Shown piece after piece: positions 38,920-49,048 of a stretch of 64,000 nucleotides of DNA. Positions within the stretch are counted from its first letter, which is position 1, and every line of letters begins with the position of its first letter. The stretch is from Photobacterium indicum (lineage in GTDB: Bacteria; Pseudomonadota; Gammaproteobacteria; Enterobacterales; Vibrionaceae), in contig NZ_PYOC01000004.1 in NCBI RefSeq assembly GCF_003026215.1, positions 309,267 to 373,266 of the forward strand. Direction: 5' to 3'. A program made the position numbers and the translations under genes. The notes below the pieces were generated by a model that did not search any database, was not told the origin of the DNA, and saw nothing but the letters and a program-made list of their open reading frames with translations.

Positions 38920-39990
38920 TTACTCACTAACCGTATCGCTTGGTTCAGAGGAAGGTAAGGCTCCCCATACCGCTTTCACTAATGTGGCCAACGGTATTGC
39001 AAAAAAGACTCCCCAGAAGCCCCATAACCCTCCAAACACCAAGACTGCTACAATAATAGCAACGGGGTGTAAGTTAACCGCTTCAGAAAATAAGACCGGC
39101 ACTAACACATTGCCATCAAGCGCTTGAATAACACCATAAGCTGCAAGCAACCACCAAAAGTCAGGCGTCAATCCCCACTGAAACAGACCTACCATCGCGA
39201 CAGGTACAGTAACCGCTGCCGCACCAATGTATGGAATAAGAACAGAAAGCCCAACAAGCACACTCAATAGAACAGCGTAACGCAAGTCCATGACAGCAAA
39301 AGTAATATAACTCGCAATACCAATGATAAAGATTTCAGTGACTTTACCTCGAATATAATTCGAAATTTGTTCATTCATCTCTGCGCCGACTTTACTTGTT
39401 AAACGGCGGTTCTTTGGCAAAATACCGCTCATTGTCGCAAGCATTTCATCTTTATCTTTTAATAAGAAAAAGACTAATAGTGGCACTAAGATCAAATAGA
39501 CCGCTATCGTTGCTAAACTCACTAAAGATGCCAGCGACCCTTTTACAACACTTTCCCCTAATCCCATCACTTTCTCACGAAACGTTGTCATAAACGTAAT
39601 CGCTTGATGAGGTTGAACAAAGTCAGGGTAACGTTCAGGTAAGCTAGAAACGTAATGCTGTAAATCATTAAACATTGTTGGTACATCTGCAGCAAAATTA
39701 CCCACTTGATGCCAGATAGTAGGTACTAACCCAAAAAAGGCCATAACCATTAAACCAGCAAAAATAAGCAATACCACTAAGACGGCAACAGTCCGTGGCA
39801 AACCTAAACGCTCTAAGCGCATAACCGGCCATTCCAATAAATACGCCAGTACAATAGCGACTAATAGTGGTGCGATAAGGTTACCGAAAAAGTAGATCGT
39901 TAAAAAACCACCTAGCAAAATAGCGATCAAACTCACCGCATGAGGATCTGAGAATCTTCGCGTGTACCAACGATTGAGCATATCCAGCAT
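38920..39990 (-). CDS. perM: AI-2E/PerM-family membrane transporter
   Basis: A polytopic inner-membrane protein of the AI-2E transporter (formerly UPF0118) family. The 356 residues show about eight hydrophobic segments with the family's central amphipathic region and a PYIGAAAVTVPVAMVG stretch. E. coli PerM is a putative permease of unknown substrate; some family members export AI-2 or act as Na+/H+ antiporters. It is transcribed away from bepA, behind the tusA-like gene that lies 9 bases upstream. Confidence 0.9.
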   Translation of the reverse strand: MLDMLNRWYTRRFSDPHAVSLIAILLGGFLTIYFFGNLIAPLLVAIVLAYLLEWPVMRLERLGLPRTVAVLVVLLIFAGLMVMAFFGLVPTIWHQVGNFAADVPTMFNDLQHYVSSLPERYPDFVQPHQAITFMTTFREKVMGLGESVVKGSLASLVSLATIAVYLILVPLLVFFLLKDKDEMLATMSGILPKNRRLTSKVGAEMNEQISNYIRGKVTEIFIIGIASYITFAVMDLRYAVLLSVLVGLSVLIPYIGAAAVTVPVAMVGLFQWGLTPDFWWLLAAYGVIQALDGNVLVPVLFSEAVNLHPVAIIVAVLVFGGLWGFWGVFFAIPLATLVKAVWGALPSSEPSDTVSE

Positions 39991-39999
39991 AAATATTTT

Positions 40000-40227
40000 T
40001 CACTGCCTTTTAGTTGCAATAATGACAAGCTCTTGTGGAGAGTCGGCTTGTACCTTTACATTAAACCCATTATTAAGAAGGTAACGGGAAATATCTTGTC
40101 TCGCACCAGCATCAGAGATAATAATTTCGATACTCTGATTTGAACGAAGACTTTTACTTGCTCTTTTTGCTAATAAAAGCGCCAAAGGACAACGTTCTGA
40201 AGCTAAATTAAGCGTTTGAATATCCAT
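40000..40227 (-). CDS. TusA-family sulfurtransferase-like protein
   Basis: A 75-residue protein of the TusA/SirA family. The family's Cys-Pro motif is present at Cys13-Pro14 (SERCPLALL), so sulfur transfer is possible. It diverges from TusA itself and could be a paralog with another acceptor. The stop is nine bases before perM, so the two form an operon, a pairing I recall from other Vibrionaceae. Confidence 0.82.
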   Translation of the reverse strand: MDIQTLNLASERCPLALLLAKRASKSLRSNQSIEIIISDAGARQDISRYLLNNGFNVKVQADSPQELVIIATKRQ

Positions 40228-40411
40228 TCAGGTATGCTGACAATTATTATCCATCAGGGTATTGTAAAGGACATCGGTTCGACAAAAAAGAAACCCGTCA
40301 TAAGTTTCGTTGTCTTATTAGCATAAATCTCTAATAATTGGTTATATAGTCAATGATTGCATATCACCAATTAACGTCGATAACTTCCACAAAGGCGGCA
40401 GTATTATAAAC

Positions 40412-41869
40412 ATGTTTCGTTTTGCTAAAGTGCCAACCTATCTATTAATCAGTGCTTTATTAAGCTCTAGTTTCACTGTGAGTGCTAACAACAGCAATAG
40501 TCTACCAGAAATTGGGACAACAGCTGCTGCGACATTAACAATAGAAAAAGGGCAAGAGTACGGTGATGCATACATGCGTATGTTACGTGCTAGCCAACCT
40601 GTTATCAGTGACCCTTTATTATCAGAATATGTACAAGATTTAGGTCTTCGTCTTGTTGCTAATGCAGACAGTGTACGCACGCCATTTAATTTCTTCATGA
40701 TCCAGAATCGTGAAATTAATGCATTCGCGTTTTTTGGCGGCTACGTAGCTATTCATAGTGGGTTGTTTTTATACGCTCAATCAGAAAGCGAATTGGCTTC
40801 GGTTGTTGCCCACGAAATAGCACACGTTACTCAACGTCACCTAGCCAGAAGCATGGAAGATCAAGCTAAAAAATCACCCATGACAATGGCAGCACTCGTG
40901 GGGTCTTTAATGCTTGCTATTGCGGCGCCTGAAGCCGGAATCGCCGCTATTCATGCTACTACGGCAGCATCGATGCAAGGGCAAATTAACTATACTCGTA
41001 GTAATGAAAAAGAAGCTGACCGTATCGGTATTGCGACGTTAGCCAAAGCGGGCTTTGAAGTAAAGGCCATGCCTCGCTTCTTCGGACGCTTAGCCGATCA
41101 ATACCGTTATGCCAGTAAACCACCAGCGATGTTATTGACTCACCCATTACCAGAGGCTCGTGTTTCTGATACACGTAATCGTGCGAATCAATACCCCAAT
41201 GTAAGGCTACCACTATCTGAACCTTACCAGCTTACTCGAGCACGCATTGTGGCACGTTATGCTGGTATTGAGAGCGAAGCGGCACTTGATTGGTTTAACC
41301 GTAAAATGAAAAAAGCGTCTCCCCAAATGAAACAAGCGCTTAATTATGGTAAAGCGCTGGTATACATGGATTCAGGCAAATACCAACAAGCCCATGCGTT
41401 ATTGGACCCTCTTATTGCGGCTGAACCCAATAATCGCTTTTACATCGATTCGGCGACCGATCTCGATTTATTCCAAAAACGCTATGAGTCTGCGGTCAAT
41501 CGCTTGGAAAAAGCACTTCGACAAAACCCAAACAACAGCGTGTTACGCTTGAACTTAGCCCATGCTTTGCAAGAATCAGGTTTAAATGCGAGTAGCATTT
41601 CGATACTTACCCGCTACACCTATGACAACCCTAATGATAGCAACGGTTGGAGTTTACTCGCTCAAGCTTACGCTGCCACAGGTAGACGAGATGGAGAATT
41701 AGCCTCTCGCGCAGAGCTAATGGCACTACGGGGGCAATGGGACAAAGCGATTAAGAATTATATTCAGGCGAGCCAAATCGCTGATATTAATTCACTAGAC
41801 CAAGCGCGCTATGACGCCCGTATCGATCAACTACGACTATCCCGCGAACGCTTTGCAAATCTGCAATAA
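40412..41869 (+). CDS. bepA: Beta-barrel assembly-enhancing protease BepA
   Basis: BepA is a periplasmic M48 metalloprotease and chaperone that helps LptD maturation and degrades misassembled barrels. A signal peptide of about 25 residues ends near VSANNS. The zinc motif HEIAH is at 134-138, and NEKEADRIG supplies the third ligand. The C-terminal half is made of TPR helices (GKALVYMDSGKYQQAHALLD and later repeats). Length 485 is typical. It works with LptE/LptD and BamC products encoded in this window. Confidence 0.94.
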   Translation: MFRFAKVPTYLLISALLSSSFTVSANNSNSLPEIGTTAAATLTIEKGQEYGDAYMRMLRASQPVISDPLLSEYVQDLGLRLVANADSVRTPFNFFMIQNREINAFAFFGGYVAIHSGLFLYAQSESELASVVAHEIAHVTQRHLARSMEDQAKKSPMTMAALVGSLMLAIAAPEAGIAAIHATTAASMQGQINYTRSNEKEADRIGIATLAKAGFEVKAMPRFFGRLADQYRYASKPPAMLLTHPLPEARVSDTRNRANQYPNVRLPLSEPYQLTRARIVARYAGIESEAALDWFNRKMKKASPQMKQALNYGKALVYMDSGKYQQAHALLDPLIAAEPNNRFYIDSATDLDLFQKRYESAVNRLEKALRQNPNNSVLRLNLAHALQESGLNASSISILTRYTYDNPNDSNGWSLLAQAYAATGRRDGELASRAELMALRGQWDKAIKNYIQASQIADINSLDQARYDARIDQLRLSRERFANLQ

Positions 41870-41902
41870 CCACTAAATTATTCAACAGTCTTCGTTTTTT
41901 AT

Positions 41903-41936
41903 ATGTTGCAGTTCCTCTACAATGGAACTGCAACAT
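41903..41936 (+). repeat. 13-bp perfect hairpin downstream of bepA
   Basis: ATGTTGCAGTTCC (41903-41915), an 8-base loop TCTACAAT, and GGAACTGCAACAT (41924-41936). There is no T run after it on the plus strand. The core resembles the hairpin after leuS. Confidence 0.8.
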
Positions 41937-42020
41937 AATTAACAATTTATCATCACAAATAGCTCATCATTAAAAATAATAAATTAATTTAACACTACCT
42001 TATTTTAGGAGAAGCCTTTC

Positions 42021-42955
<935 letters not shown>

Positions 42956-42999
42956 CTATTTTCATAGTGCTCGCTTGAGCCTCTGTAAGGGATAACACC

Positions 43000-43434
43000 A
43001 TGACGCCTATGAGCTCAAACACAAAAAACTTACGCTATTTCGCACTCATTGCGAACCTTTCCCTGATCTTATGGGTTGGGCTATGGCAAAGTACGATTTC
43101 TCCCCATCCCCACCTGAATAATTACGTTATTGCAGTGATGTGGATAATACCAATGCTATTGCCTTTAAAAGGTATTTTAGAAGGTAAACCGTATACGCAT
43201 GCATGGGCGAACTTTATTTTAATGTTCTACTTTCTGCATGCATTAACGATTTTGTGGGTTGATGATGGTGAGCGTTGGTTAGCATTGGTCGAGCTCGTTA
43301 TTACCTTTAGTGCTTTTGTTGCCAATATTTTATTTGCCCGTGTTAGAGCAAAAGAACTTGGTATTAAGTTAAAGCGTTTATCTCAAGTCGAAAGAGAAGA
43401 AAGAGAAGCTCACGACACCAAAGAACCAAAATAA
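43000..43434 (+). CDS. DUF2069 membrane protein
   Basis: A 144-residue inner-membrane protein with four hydrophobic segments (about 12-30, 41-58, 68-86 and 90-112) and a basic-acidic C-terminal tail. It matches the DUF2069 family of unknown function. AAGGGA lies seven bases before the ATG; an ATG three codons in is possible. It is cotranscribed with arsC and the WrbA-like gene and followed by a terminator. Confidence 0.88.
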   Translation: MTPMSSNTKNLRYFALIANLSLILWVGLWQSTISPHPHLNNYVIAVMWIIPMLLPLKGILEGKPYTHAWANFILMFYFLHALTILWVDDGERWLALVELVITFSAFVANILFARVRAKELGIKLKRLSQVEREEREAHDTKEPK

Positions 43435-43462
43435 AAAAGGCGCCAGTTATGGCGCCTTTCTT
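43435..43462 (+). terminator. Bidirectional terminator between DUF2069 and DUF2066 genes
   Basis: AAAAGGCGCCA-GTTA-TGGCGCCTTTC lies directly after the DUF2069 stop and before the converging gene. Confidence 0.88.
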
Positions 43463-43496
43463 CATTTTGACTCAAAGCATATGGGCTATTAGCCGC

Positions 43497-44726
43497 TTAA
43501 GATTTCCAGTAATACACTTCAGCTTGAGCCTGTTCAGGCTGCATTGTTGCACTCACGTCTATAACATTAGGATCTACGGGTAACTGAGCTGGTTGATCAC
43601 TAGGTGCTTGTGGATCAACAGGCTTTATTAACATGTTATTTTTAGCGATATCAGCAGCAACAGGATCAATAACATCTGTTGCAGTATTATCTGCTAACTC
43701 AGTCATATCCTGTACATCAATCGTTTTTTGACTGATACGTGAATCTTGACCTAACTCTCGACGAAATGCCTCTTCACTACTCAATAGCTTCACATCAAAT
43801 TGAACTGAATCGCCTTTTAACTGATTCGCATTAACTGATGCTACAGACGTTAAATTTGTGAGCATTCTTTCCAACGTAAAAAAGTCTTCAGTTGTTTTTA
43901 CATTAGCGACTTGAATGGCAAACGCACCATCACTTGCACCGCCGAGTTGAACCGCATATTTCGCCGCAAGTTTGTCGGCAACCTTATTCATCATATCGGT
44001 TGTTGCTGTTGCAGCCGTACCTGATACTTTTCCTTCTGTGGGTGCTTTTTGAGAATTCACCATTTGATTAGGCTTTTGAGGGAATAGTTGCCAAGATAAA
44101 TTAACATTATCATCCGCTTGTTTACGTGCTCGCACAACCAGCACCGCATCAGGATTATAACGTTGACTCGCCTCGGCAATTGGCTGAACGAAGCCCCCCC
44201 ATAAATCAGGAATATTTAATGCGGTCACATCATCAAAATCACCGATAGGCATAATAATTGGCAAACCACGTTTATCTGCAGCAAGGTTCATCTGTGGTTG
44301 CAAAGAGTTACCCGATTGATCCCACAAAATTGCACGTTCACGGTTTGACTCTTCAACCAGCCACACCAATATAGTTGGCCGCTGCTCATTCCAAAGTGTT
44401 GCGTTAGCTTTGGTTAATAGATCTCGGATTTGACCACCATTAAACGTCAGCTCTAATGTGCGTTCACCATTAAGGTTACCGTAGCCAAATTGACTGATGT
44501 ATGGTCGGCTATTAGCCATCGCCTTACGAATTACTTCGTTATTAGCAATTTCACTCTGACCAGATACCTTAATCAATACCTGCTCTAAACCTTGGGCTTG
44601 TGCTTGTTTCTCTGATTGTTTATCGGTGTCAGGTAATACAACCTGAGCTTGATATAAATTGGTAACAGTCGCGGCTTTCACCGGTAAGGCTAATAAAGCC
44701 AAAAATAAAAAAGCAAAACGCAGCAT
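43497..44726 (-). CDS. DUF2066 exported protein
   Basis: A 409-residue protein of the DUF2066 family, function unknown. The N terminus MLRFAFLFLALLALPVKA is a clean signal peptide ending at Ala18, so it is likely periplasmic. The C-terminal region (about residues 330-400) is low complexity, rich in Asp, Pro and Gln. I choose the ATG at 44726, which has AAAGAG six bases upstream; an ATG at 44741 would add five residues. In this position E. coli carries hda, which is absent here. Confidence 0.85.
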   Translation of the reverse strand: MLRFAFLFLALLALPVKAATVTNLYQAQVVLPDTDKQSEKQAQAQGLEQVLIKVSGQSEIANNEVIRKAMANSRPYISQFGYGNLNGERTLELTFNGGQIRDLLTKANATLWNEQRPTILVWLVEESNRERAILWDQSGNSLQPQMNLAADKRGLPIIMPIGDFDDVTALNIPDLWGGFVQPIAEASQRYNPDAVLVVRARKQADDNVNLSWQLFPQKPNQMVNSQKAPTEGKVSGTAATATTDMMNKVADKLAAKYAVQLGGASDGAFAIQVANVKTTEDFFTLERMLTNLTSVASVNANQLKGDSVQFDVKLLSSEEAFRRELGQDSRISQKTIDVQDMTELADNTATDVIDPVAADIAKNNMLIKPVDPQAPSDQPAQLPVDPNVIDVSATMQPEQAQAEVYYWKS

Positions 44727-44741
44727 AAAAAACTCTTTCAT

Positions 44742-45131
44742 AGCTTAGTTAGTCTCTGAGCATTCACTACTCAGATTAAGATGCAGCAACGTTTGTTGCC
44801 ATAATAAAGTGCGATACGTATCTACTATATCAGACTACCTAAATTTTACCTGAATGAATGAAAATTCTAACCCAATCTTGATAATCACTCAAAAAACATC
44901 ATACCGATGACTTAGGGGATTCAGCTCCCTAAAGCTTCTTTTCATTTATTGCCTAAAACTTATCATTCTTACTGTGACAATATTAAAAGATAAACAACCT
45001 CATACAATCATACAAATAATCAACAGATTTATTGATTATAAGCAACTTATTGCCACCAATGGATATAGGTAATCGATTACTTACATGTTAGGATTGCGCG
45101 ATTTTATTTTCAGATAGGGTGATAAACAATA
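44742..45131. other. Divergent DUF2066/uraA intergenic region
   Basis: A 390-base AT-rich gap holding several small symmetric elements: the palindromes GATACGTATC (44813-44822) and GTAATCGATTAC (45069-45080), and a weak TTAGGG/CCCTAA hairpin at 44912-44932 that could be an attenuator. I see no reading frame or RNA gene I can support. Confidence 0.5.
45069..45080. promoter_or_regulatory. Palindrome upstream of uraA, possible operator
   Basis: GTAATCGATTAC is a perfect 12-bp palindrome 51 bases before the uraA start. The regulator is unknown. Confidence 0.4.
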
Positions 45132-46385
45132 ATGATGCAGGTACTGCAAGGTGCCCAAATGCTTTTTGTCGCATTTGGTGCGTTAGTTCTGGTTCCATTA
45201 CTAACAGGCTTAGATCCTAATGTTGCCCTCTTTGGTGCGGGTATAGGAACACTCCTTTTTCAAGTTGTAACCAAACGTTCTGTTCCTATTTTTCTAGCGT
45301 CTTCTTTCGCGTTTATCGCCCCTATTATGTACGGAGTGCAAACATGGGGCATCGCTAGCACCATGGGCGGTCTTATGACAGCTGGTGTGGTTTACGTATT
45401 AATGGGTGTTTTGATTAAAGTTCGTGGCGTCGGATTTATCCATAAAATATTGCCCCCCGTTGTTGTCGGTCCTGTGATTATGGTTATCGGTCTTGGCTTG
45501 GCGCCAGCTGCCGTTAATATGGCAGTCGGTAAAAGTGGCGATGGCGGCATACAGCTAGTCAATGGTGATGCTGCAATATGGATTTCCGCCGCTTCATTAA
45601 TAACAACGATTGCTTTTAGTGTCTTTGCAAAAGGCTTTTTCAAGCTGATGCCGATTATGGCAGGCGTTGTCGCAGGGTACTGCGTAAGTCTTGGATTTGG
45701 AGTGGTTGATTTCACACCAGTTATTCAAGCTAGCTGGTTAGCAATGCCTAACTTTACTTACCCCGAATTCAATATCAACGCGATTTTGTTCATGATCCCT
45801 GTTGCTATTGCACCAGCGGTCGAACATGTCGGTGATATGCTAGCAATATCAAACGTAACAGGAAAAGATTACCTGAAAAAACCAGGGCTTCACCGTACGA
45901 TTGCTGGTGATGGTATTGCAACTATTGCGGCATCAATGTTTGGCGCACCACCGAATACCACTTACTCTGAAGTGACTGGCGCTGTAATGCTCACAAAAGC
46001 ATTTAATCCTATTATCATGACATGGGCAGCTGTAACAGCACTTGTGTTAGCTTTTGTCGGTAAGCTCGGTGCTGTACTGCAAACAATCCCTGTGCCTGTA
46101 ATGGGTGGGATCATGATTTTGTTATTCGGTTCAATCGCAACCGTTGGTCTTAATACCCTAATTAAAAACCAAGTTGATTTACACAAAGCCCGTAACTTAG
46201 TGATTGTTGCAGTTACACTGGTTTTTGGTATTGGTGGAATGGCATTTGGTATTGGCGAATTCAGCCTTCAAGGCATCAGCCTGTGCGGTATCGTAGCAAT
46301 TGTACTTAATCTCATCTTACCGGATGATTTAGGTGAATCACACGTTGTAGATAATGCGCAAATGGAAGAAACGCAGAATAAATAA
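45132..46385 (+). CDS. uraA: Uracil-xanthine permease UraA
   Basis: This nucleobase:proton symporter of the NCS2 family brings in uracil, which Upp (encoded convergently) converts to UMP. The 417 residues form about 12-14 membrane segments. NCS2 features are PIFLASSFAFIAP, the EHVGDMLAISNVTGKD motif and the GAPPNTTYSEVTGAV motif. Compared with E. coli UraA the first 20 or so residues are missing; an in-frame TAA at 45123-45125 rules out an upstream start, so the short N terminus is real. Related vibrio permeases look similar. Confidence 0.92.
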   Translation: MMQVLQGAQMLFVAFGALVLVPLLTGLDPNVALFGAGIGTLLFQVVTKRSVPIFLASSFAFIAPIMYGVQTWGIASTMGGLMTAGVVYVLMGVLIKVRGVGFIHKILPPVVVGPVIMVIGLGLAPAAVNMAVGKSGDGGIQLVNGDAAIWISAASLITTIAFSVFAKGFFKLMPIMAGVVAGYCVSLGFGVVDFTPVIQASWLAMPNFTYPEFNINAILFMIPVAIAPAVEHVGDMLAISNVTGKDYLKKPGLHRTIAGDGIATIAASMFGAPPNTTYSEVTGAVMLTKAFNPIIMTWAAVTALVLAFVGKLGAVLQTIPVPVMGGIMILLFGSIATVGLNTLIKNQVDLHKARNLVIVAVTLVFGIGGMAFGIGEFSLQGISLCGIVAIVLNLILPDDLGESHVVDNAQMEETQNK

Positions 46386-46411
46386 ACGACAATAGCCGAT
46401 ATACAGATAAT

Positions 46412-46441
46412 AAAAAGCCGAACGTAAGTTCGGCTTTTTTA
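46412..46441 (+). terminator. Terminator between uraA and upp
   Basis: The stem AAAAAGCCGAAC/GTTCGGCTTTTT with a GTAA loop has A and T runs on both sides, suiting the converging genes. Confidence 0.92.
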
Positions 46442-46480
46442 CATCAACTTTTTACATCAACAAGATGTAATAATTAACTA

Positions 46481-47107
46481 TTATTTAGTACCGAAGATCT
46501 TATCGCCTGCATCACCAAGACCCGGTACGATGTAGCCTTTATCATTTAGCTTTTCATCGATAGCCGCAGTGTATAGTTCTACATCTGGGTGTGCTTTTTC
46601 TAATGCTGCGATACCTTCAGGCGCGGCAACAAGTACTAATACTTTAAATTGCGTACAACCATTTTCTTTTAATAAATCTAGCGTTGCGATCATAGAACCG
46701 CCAGTCGCAAGCATTGGATCTACAACCAATGCAATACGCTCATCAATATTTGATGCTAGTTTATTAAAGTACGGTACAGGCTCTAACGTCTCTTCATCAC
46801 GGTAAACACCAACAACACTGATACGTGCACTTGGTACATGCTCAAGAACGCCATCCATCATACCTAAACCTGCACGTAGGATTGGCACAACCGTTACTTT
46901 TTTACCTTTGATTTGATCAATTTCAACTGGGCCGTCCCAGCCTTCAATTGTCACTTTTTCAGTCTCAAAGTCTGCCGTTGCTTCATAAGTTAGCAAGCTG
47001 CCTACTTCCGTCGCTAGTTCACGGAAACGCTTAGTGCTGATATCGCCTTCACGCATCAAGCCGATCTTATGTTTTACTAATGGGTGTTTAACCTCAACGA
47101 CCTTCAT
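46481..47107 (-). CDS. upp: Uracil phosphoribosyltransferase
   Basis: Upp joins uracil and PRPP to make UMP. The PRPP loop [12 protein letters not shown] and the uracil-binding region near the C terminus ([17 protein letters not shown]) are complete. Length 208 is the norm. AGGAGTCTGAA precedes the ATG. It is divergent from purM and convergent with uraA. In E. coli upp and uraA are cotranscribed; here they face each other, so the local order has been rearranged. Confidence 0.97.
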   Translation of the reverse strand: MKVVEVKHPLVKHKIGLMREGDISTKRFRELATEVGSLLTYEATADFETEKVTIEGWDGPVEIDQIKGKKVTVVPILRAGLGMMDGVLEHVPSARISVVGVYRDEETLEPVPYFNKLASNIDERIALVVDPMLATGGSMIATLDLLKENGCTQFKVLVLVAAPEGIAALEKAHPDVELYTAAIDEKLNDKGYIVPGLGDAGDKIFGTK

Positions 47108-47217
47108 TTCAGACTCCTACACAAAATTAAAAAAATCGCACTATTATACACTAGACCATTAAGAGTAGGTAGCGAATGGATTCTATTTGCTTAGGAATTA
47201 CACTGTAATATTTATTG

Positions 47218-47233
47218 ACGCAAACGTTTCCCT
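47218..47233 (+). promoter_or_regulatory. PurR operator upstream of purM
   Basis: ACGCAAACGTTTCCCT is a near-perfect PurR box (consensus ACGCAAACGTTTNCNT). It lies upstream of the extended -10 TGTTATCAT (47249-47257), overlapping the expected -35 region, so purine-bound PurR should repress purMN. Confidence 0.88.
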
Positions 47234-47296
47234 TTCCGCCCTGACTGCTGTTATCATACCCATGCTTTTTTACTTTAATACGTTGAGGGAACTCCT

Positions 47297-48337
47297 GTGA
47301 GCGGCAATAACTCTTCTCTTAGTTACAAAGATGCTGGTGTAGATATCGATGCAGGTAATGCATTAGTTGATCGTATTAAAGGGGTGGTAAAACGCACCCA
47401 CCGTCCAGAAGTAATGGGCGGCATTGGTGGTTTCGGAGCGCTTTGCTCGTTACCAACCAAGTATAAAGAGCCGGTATTGGTATCTGGCACCGACGGCGTG
47501 GGCACTAAACTTCGTTTAGCGATGGACTTAAACAAGCATGACACTATCGGTATCGATTTAGTGGCAATGTGTGTAAATGACCTCATTGTTCAAGGTGGAG
47601 AACCTCTATTCTTCCTTGATTATTATGCGACAGGCAAACTAGAAGTAGATACGGCAGCAAGTGTTGTTGCTGGTATCGGTGAAGGTTGTATTCAAGCTGG
47701 ATGTGCTTTGATCGGCGGTGAAACAGCTGAAATGCCAGGTATGTACCACGGCGAAGATTACGATGTTGCAGGGTTCTGTGTTGGCGTAGTAGAAAAAGCT
47801 GACATTATTGATGGTTCTAAAGTACAAGCTGGCGATGCATTAATCGCTGTAGGCTCGAGTGGTCCACACTCAAACGGTTACTCGTTAGTACGTAAAATCA
47901 TTGAAGTATCAAACGCAGATCTTAATGAAGAATTAGAAGGTAAGTCACTGGCTGACCACCTACTAACACCAACAAAAATATATGTTAAATCAACGCTTAA
48001 AATGATGGAATCGTGCGACGTTCACGCAATCTCTCATATTACTGGCGGTGGTTTCTGGGAAAATATTCCACGCGTGCTACCTGAAGGCGCTAAAGCTGTT
48101 GTCGATGGTAATAGTTGGCAATGGCCAGCAATCTTTAACTGGCTACAAACGGCAGGTAATGTTGAAACTTACGAAATGTATCGTACGTTCAACTGTGGCG
48201 TTGGTCTGGTTATCGCACTGCCACAAGCACAAGCAGAGCAAGCCATTGAGATCCTAAAAGCTGAAGGTGAAAACGCTTGGTTATTAGGTTCAATCGCCAA
48301 TGCAGAAGCGGGCGAAGAGCAAGTGGAGATAAAGTAA
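47297..48337 (+). CDS. purM: Phosphoribosylformylglycinamidine cyclo-ligase
   Basis: PurM (AIR synthetase) closes the imidazole ring in step five of purine synthesis, using ATP. The N terminus [20 protein letters not shown] and the [19 protein letters not shown] and [11 protein letters not shown] motifs are hallmarks. Length 346 is standard. GTG start after GAGGGAACTCCT. It lies four bases before purN. A PurR box is present upstream. Confidence 0.97.
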   Translation: MSGNNSSLSYKDAGVDIDAGNALVDRIKGVVKRTHRPEVMGGIGGFGALCSLPTKYKEPVLVSGTDGVGTKLRLAMDLNKHDTIGIDLVAMCVNDLIVQGGEPLFFLDYYATGKLEVDTAASVVAGIGEGCIQAGCALIGGETAEMPGMYHGEDYDVAGFCVGVVEKADIIDGSKVQAGDALIAVGSSGPHSNGYSLVRKIIEVSNADLNEELEGKSLADHLLTPTKIYVKSTLKMMESCDVHAISHITGGGFWENIPRVLPEGAKAVVDGNSWQWPAIFNWLQTAGNVETYEMYRTFNCGVGLVIALPQAQAEQAIEILKAEGENAWLLGSIANAEAGEEQVEIK

Positions 48338-48341
48338 GTCG

Positions 48342-48986
48342 ATGAAAAACATTGTTGTCCTGATTTCAGGTAGTGGTTCAAACTTACAAGCTATCATTGA
48401 CGCTTGCCAAGACAGCACTATCAAAAACGCAAATGTTGTCGCGGTCTTATCGAACAAAGCGGATGCTTATGGTCTTGAACGAGCTAAAAACGCTGGTATT
48501 CAAGCTATAAACCTTATCGTTGCTGATTACGACAATCGCGATGCTTACGATAAAGCAATGATAGAACAGATTGATCTGTTCAAACCTGATTTGGTTATCC
48601 TTGCAGGATACATGCGTATTCTAAGTGGTGAATTTGTTCGCCACTTTCAGGGCAAATTGTTAAATATTCATCCGTCTTTACTGCCGAAGTATCCAGGGCT
48701 TCACACCCACCAGCGCGCACTCGACGCTGGTGATAAAGAACACGGTACTAGCGTGCACTTTGTAACAGAAGAGCTCGATGGTGGCCCGGTTATCTTACAA
48801 GCAAAAGTACCTATTTTTGCCGAAGATACAATTGAAGACATTACAGCACGCGTTCAATTGCAAGAACATCGTATCTATCCATTAGTAACGAATTGGTTCT
48901 TACAACAACGCTTAAACATGGAAAATGATAAAGCCGTCTTAGATGGGCATACTTTATCTTCTCATGGTTATGCTGCAGATGAATAA
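48342..48986 (+). CDS. purN: Phosphoribosylglycinamide formyltransferase
   Basis: PurN transfers a formyl group from 10-formyl-THF to GAR, step three of purine synthesis. LISGSGSNLQAIID near the N terminus and LLNIHPSLLPKYPGLHTHQRALDAGDKEHG in mid-protein, which holds the catalytic Asn-His, define the family. Length 214 is typical. It forms an operon with purM and ends at a strong terminator. Confidence 0.96.
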   Translation: MKNIVVLISGSGSNLQAIIDACQDSTIKNANVVAVLSNKADAYGLERAKNAGIQAINLIVADYDNRDAYDKAMIEQIDLFKPDLVILAGYMRILSGEFVRHFQGKLLNIHPSLLPKYPGLHTHQRALDAGDKEHGTSVHFVTEELDGGPVILQAKVPIFAEDTIEDITARVQLQEHRIYPLVTNWFLQQRLNMENDKAVLDGHTLSSHGYAADE

Positions 48987-49001
48987 TCTGACTTTCGAAT
49001 A

Positions 49002-49031
49002 AAAAAACGCGACCAATTGGTCGCGTTTTTT
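49002..49031 (+). terminator. Bidirectional terminator after purN
   Basis: AAAAAACGCGACC-AATT-GGTCGCGTTTTTT is a perfect symmetric hairpin between converging purN and the yafJ homolog. Confidence 0.94.
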
Positions 49032-49048
49032 ATGCTTACAAGACAGTA

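Noticed and set aside
45392..45715. Long antisense frames inside uraA, ychF, leuS and other genes
   Set aside because: They are frame shadows of strongly supported genes with no start signal or recognisable protein.
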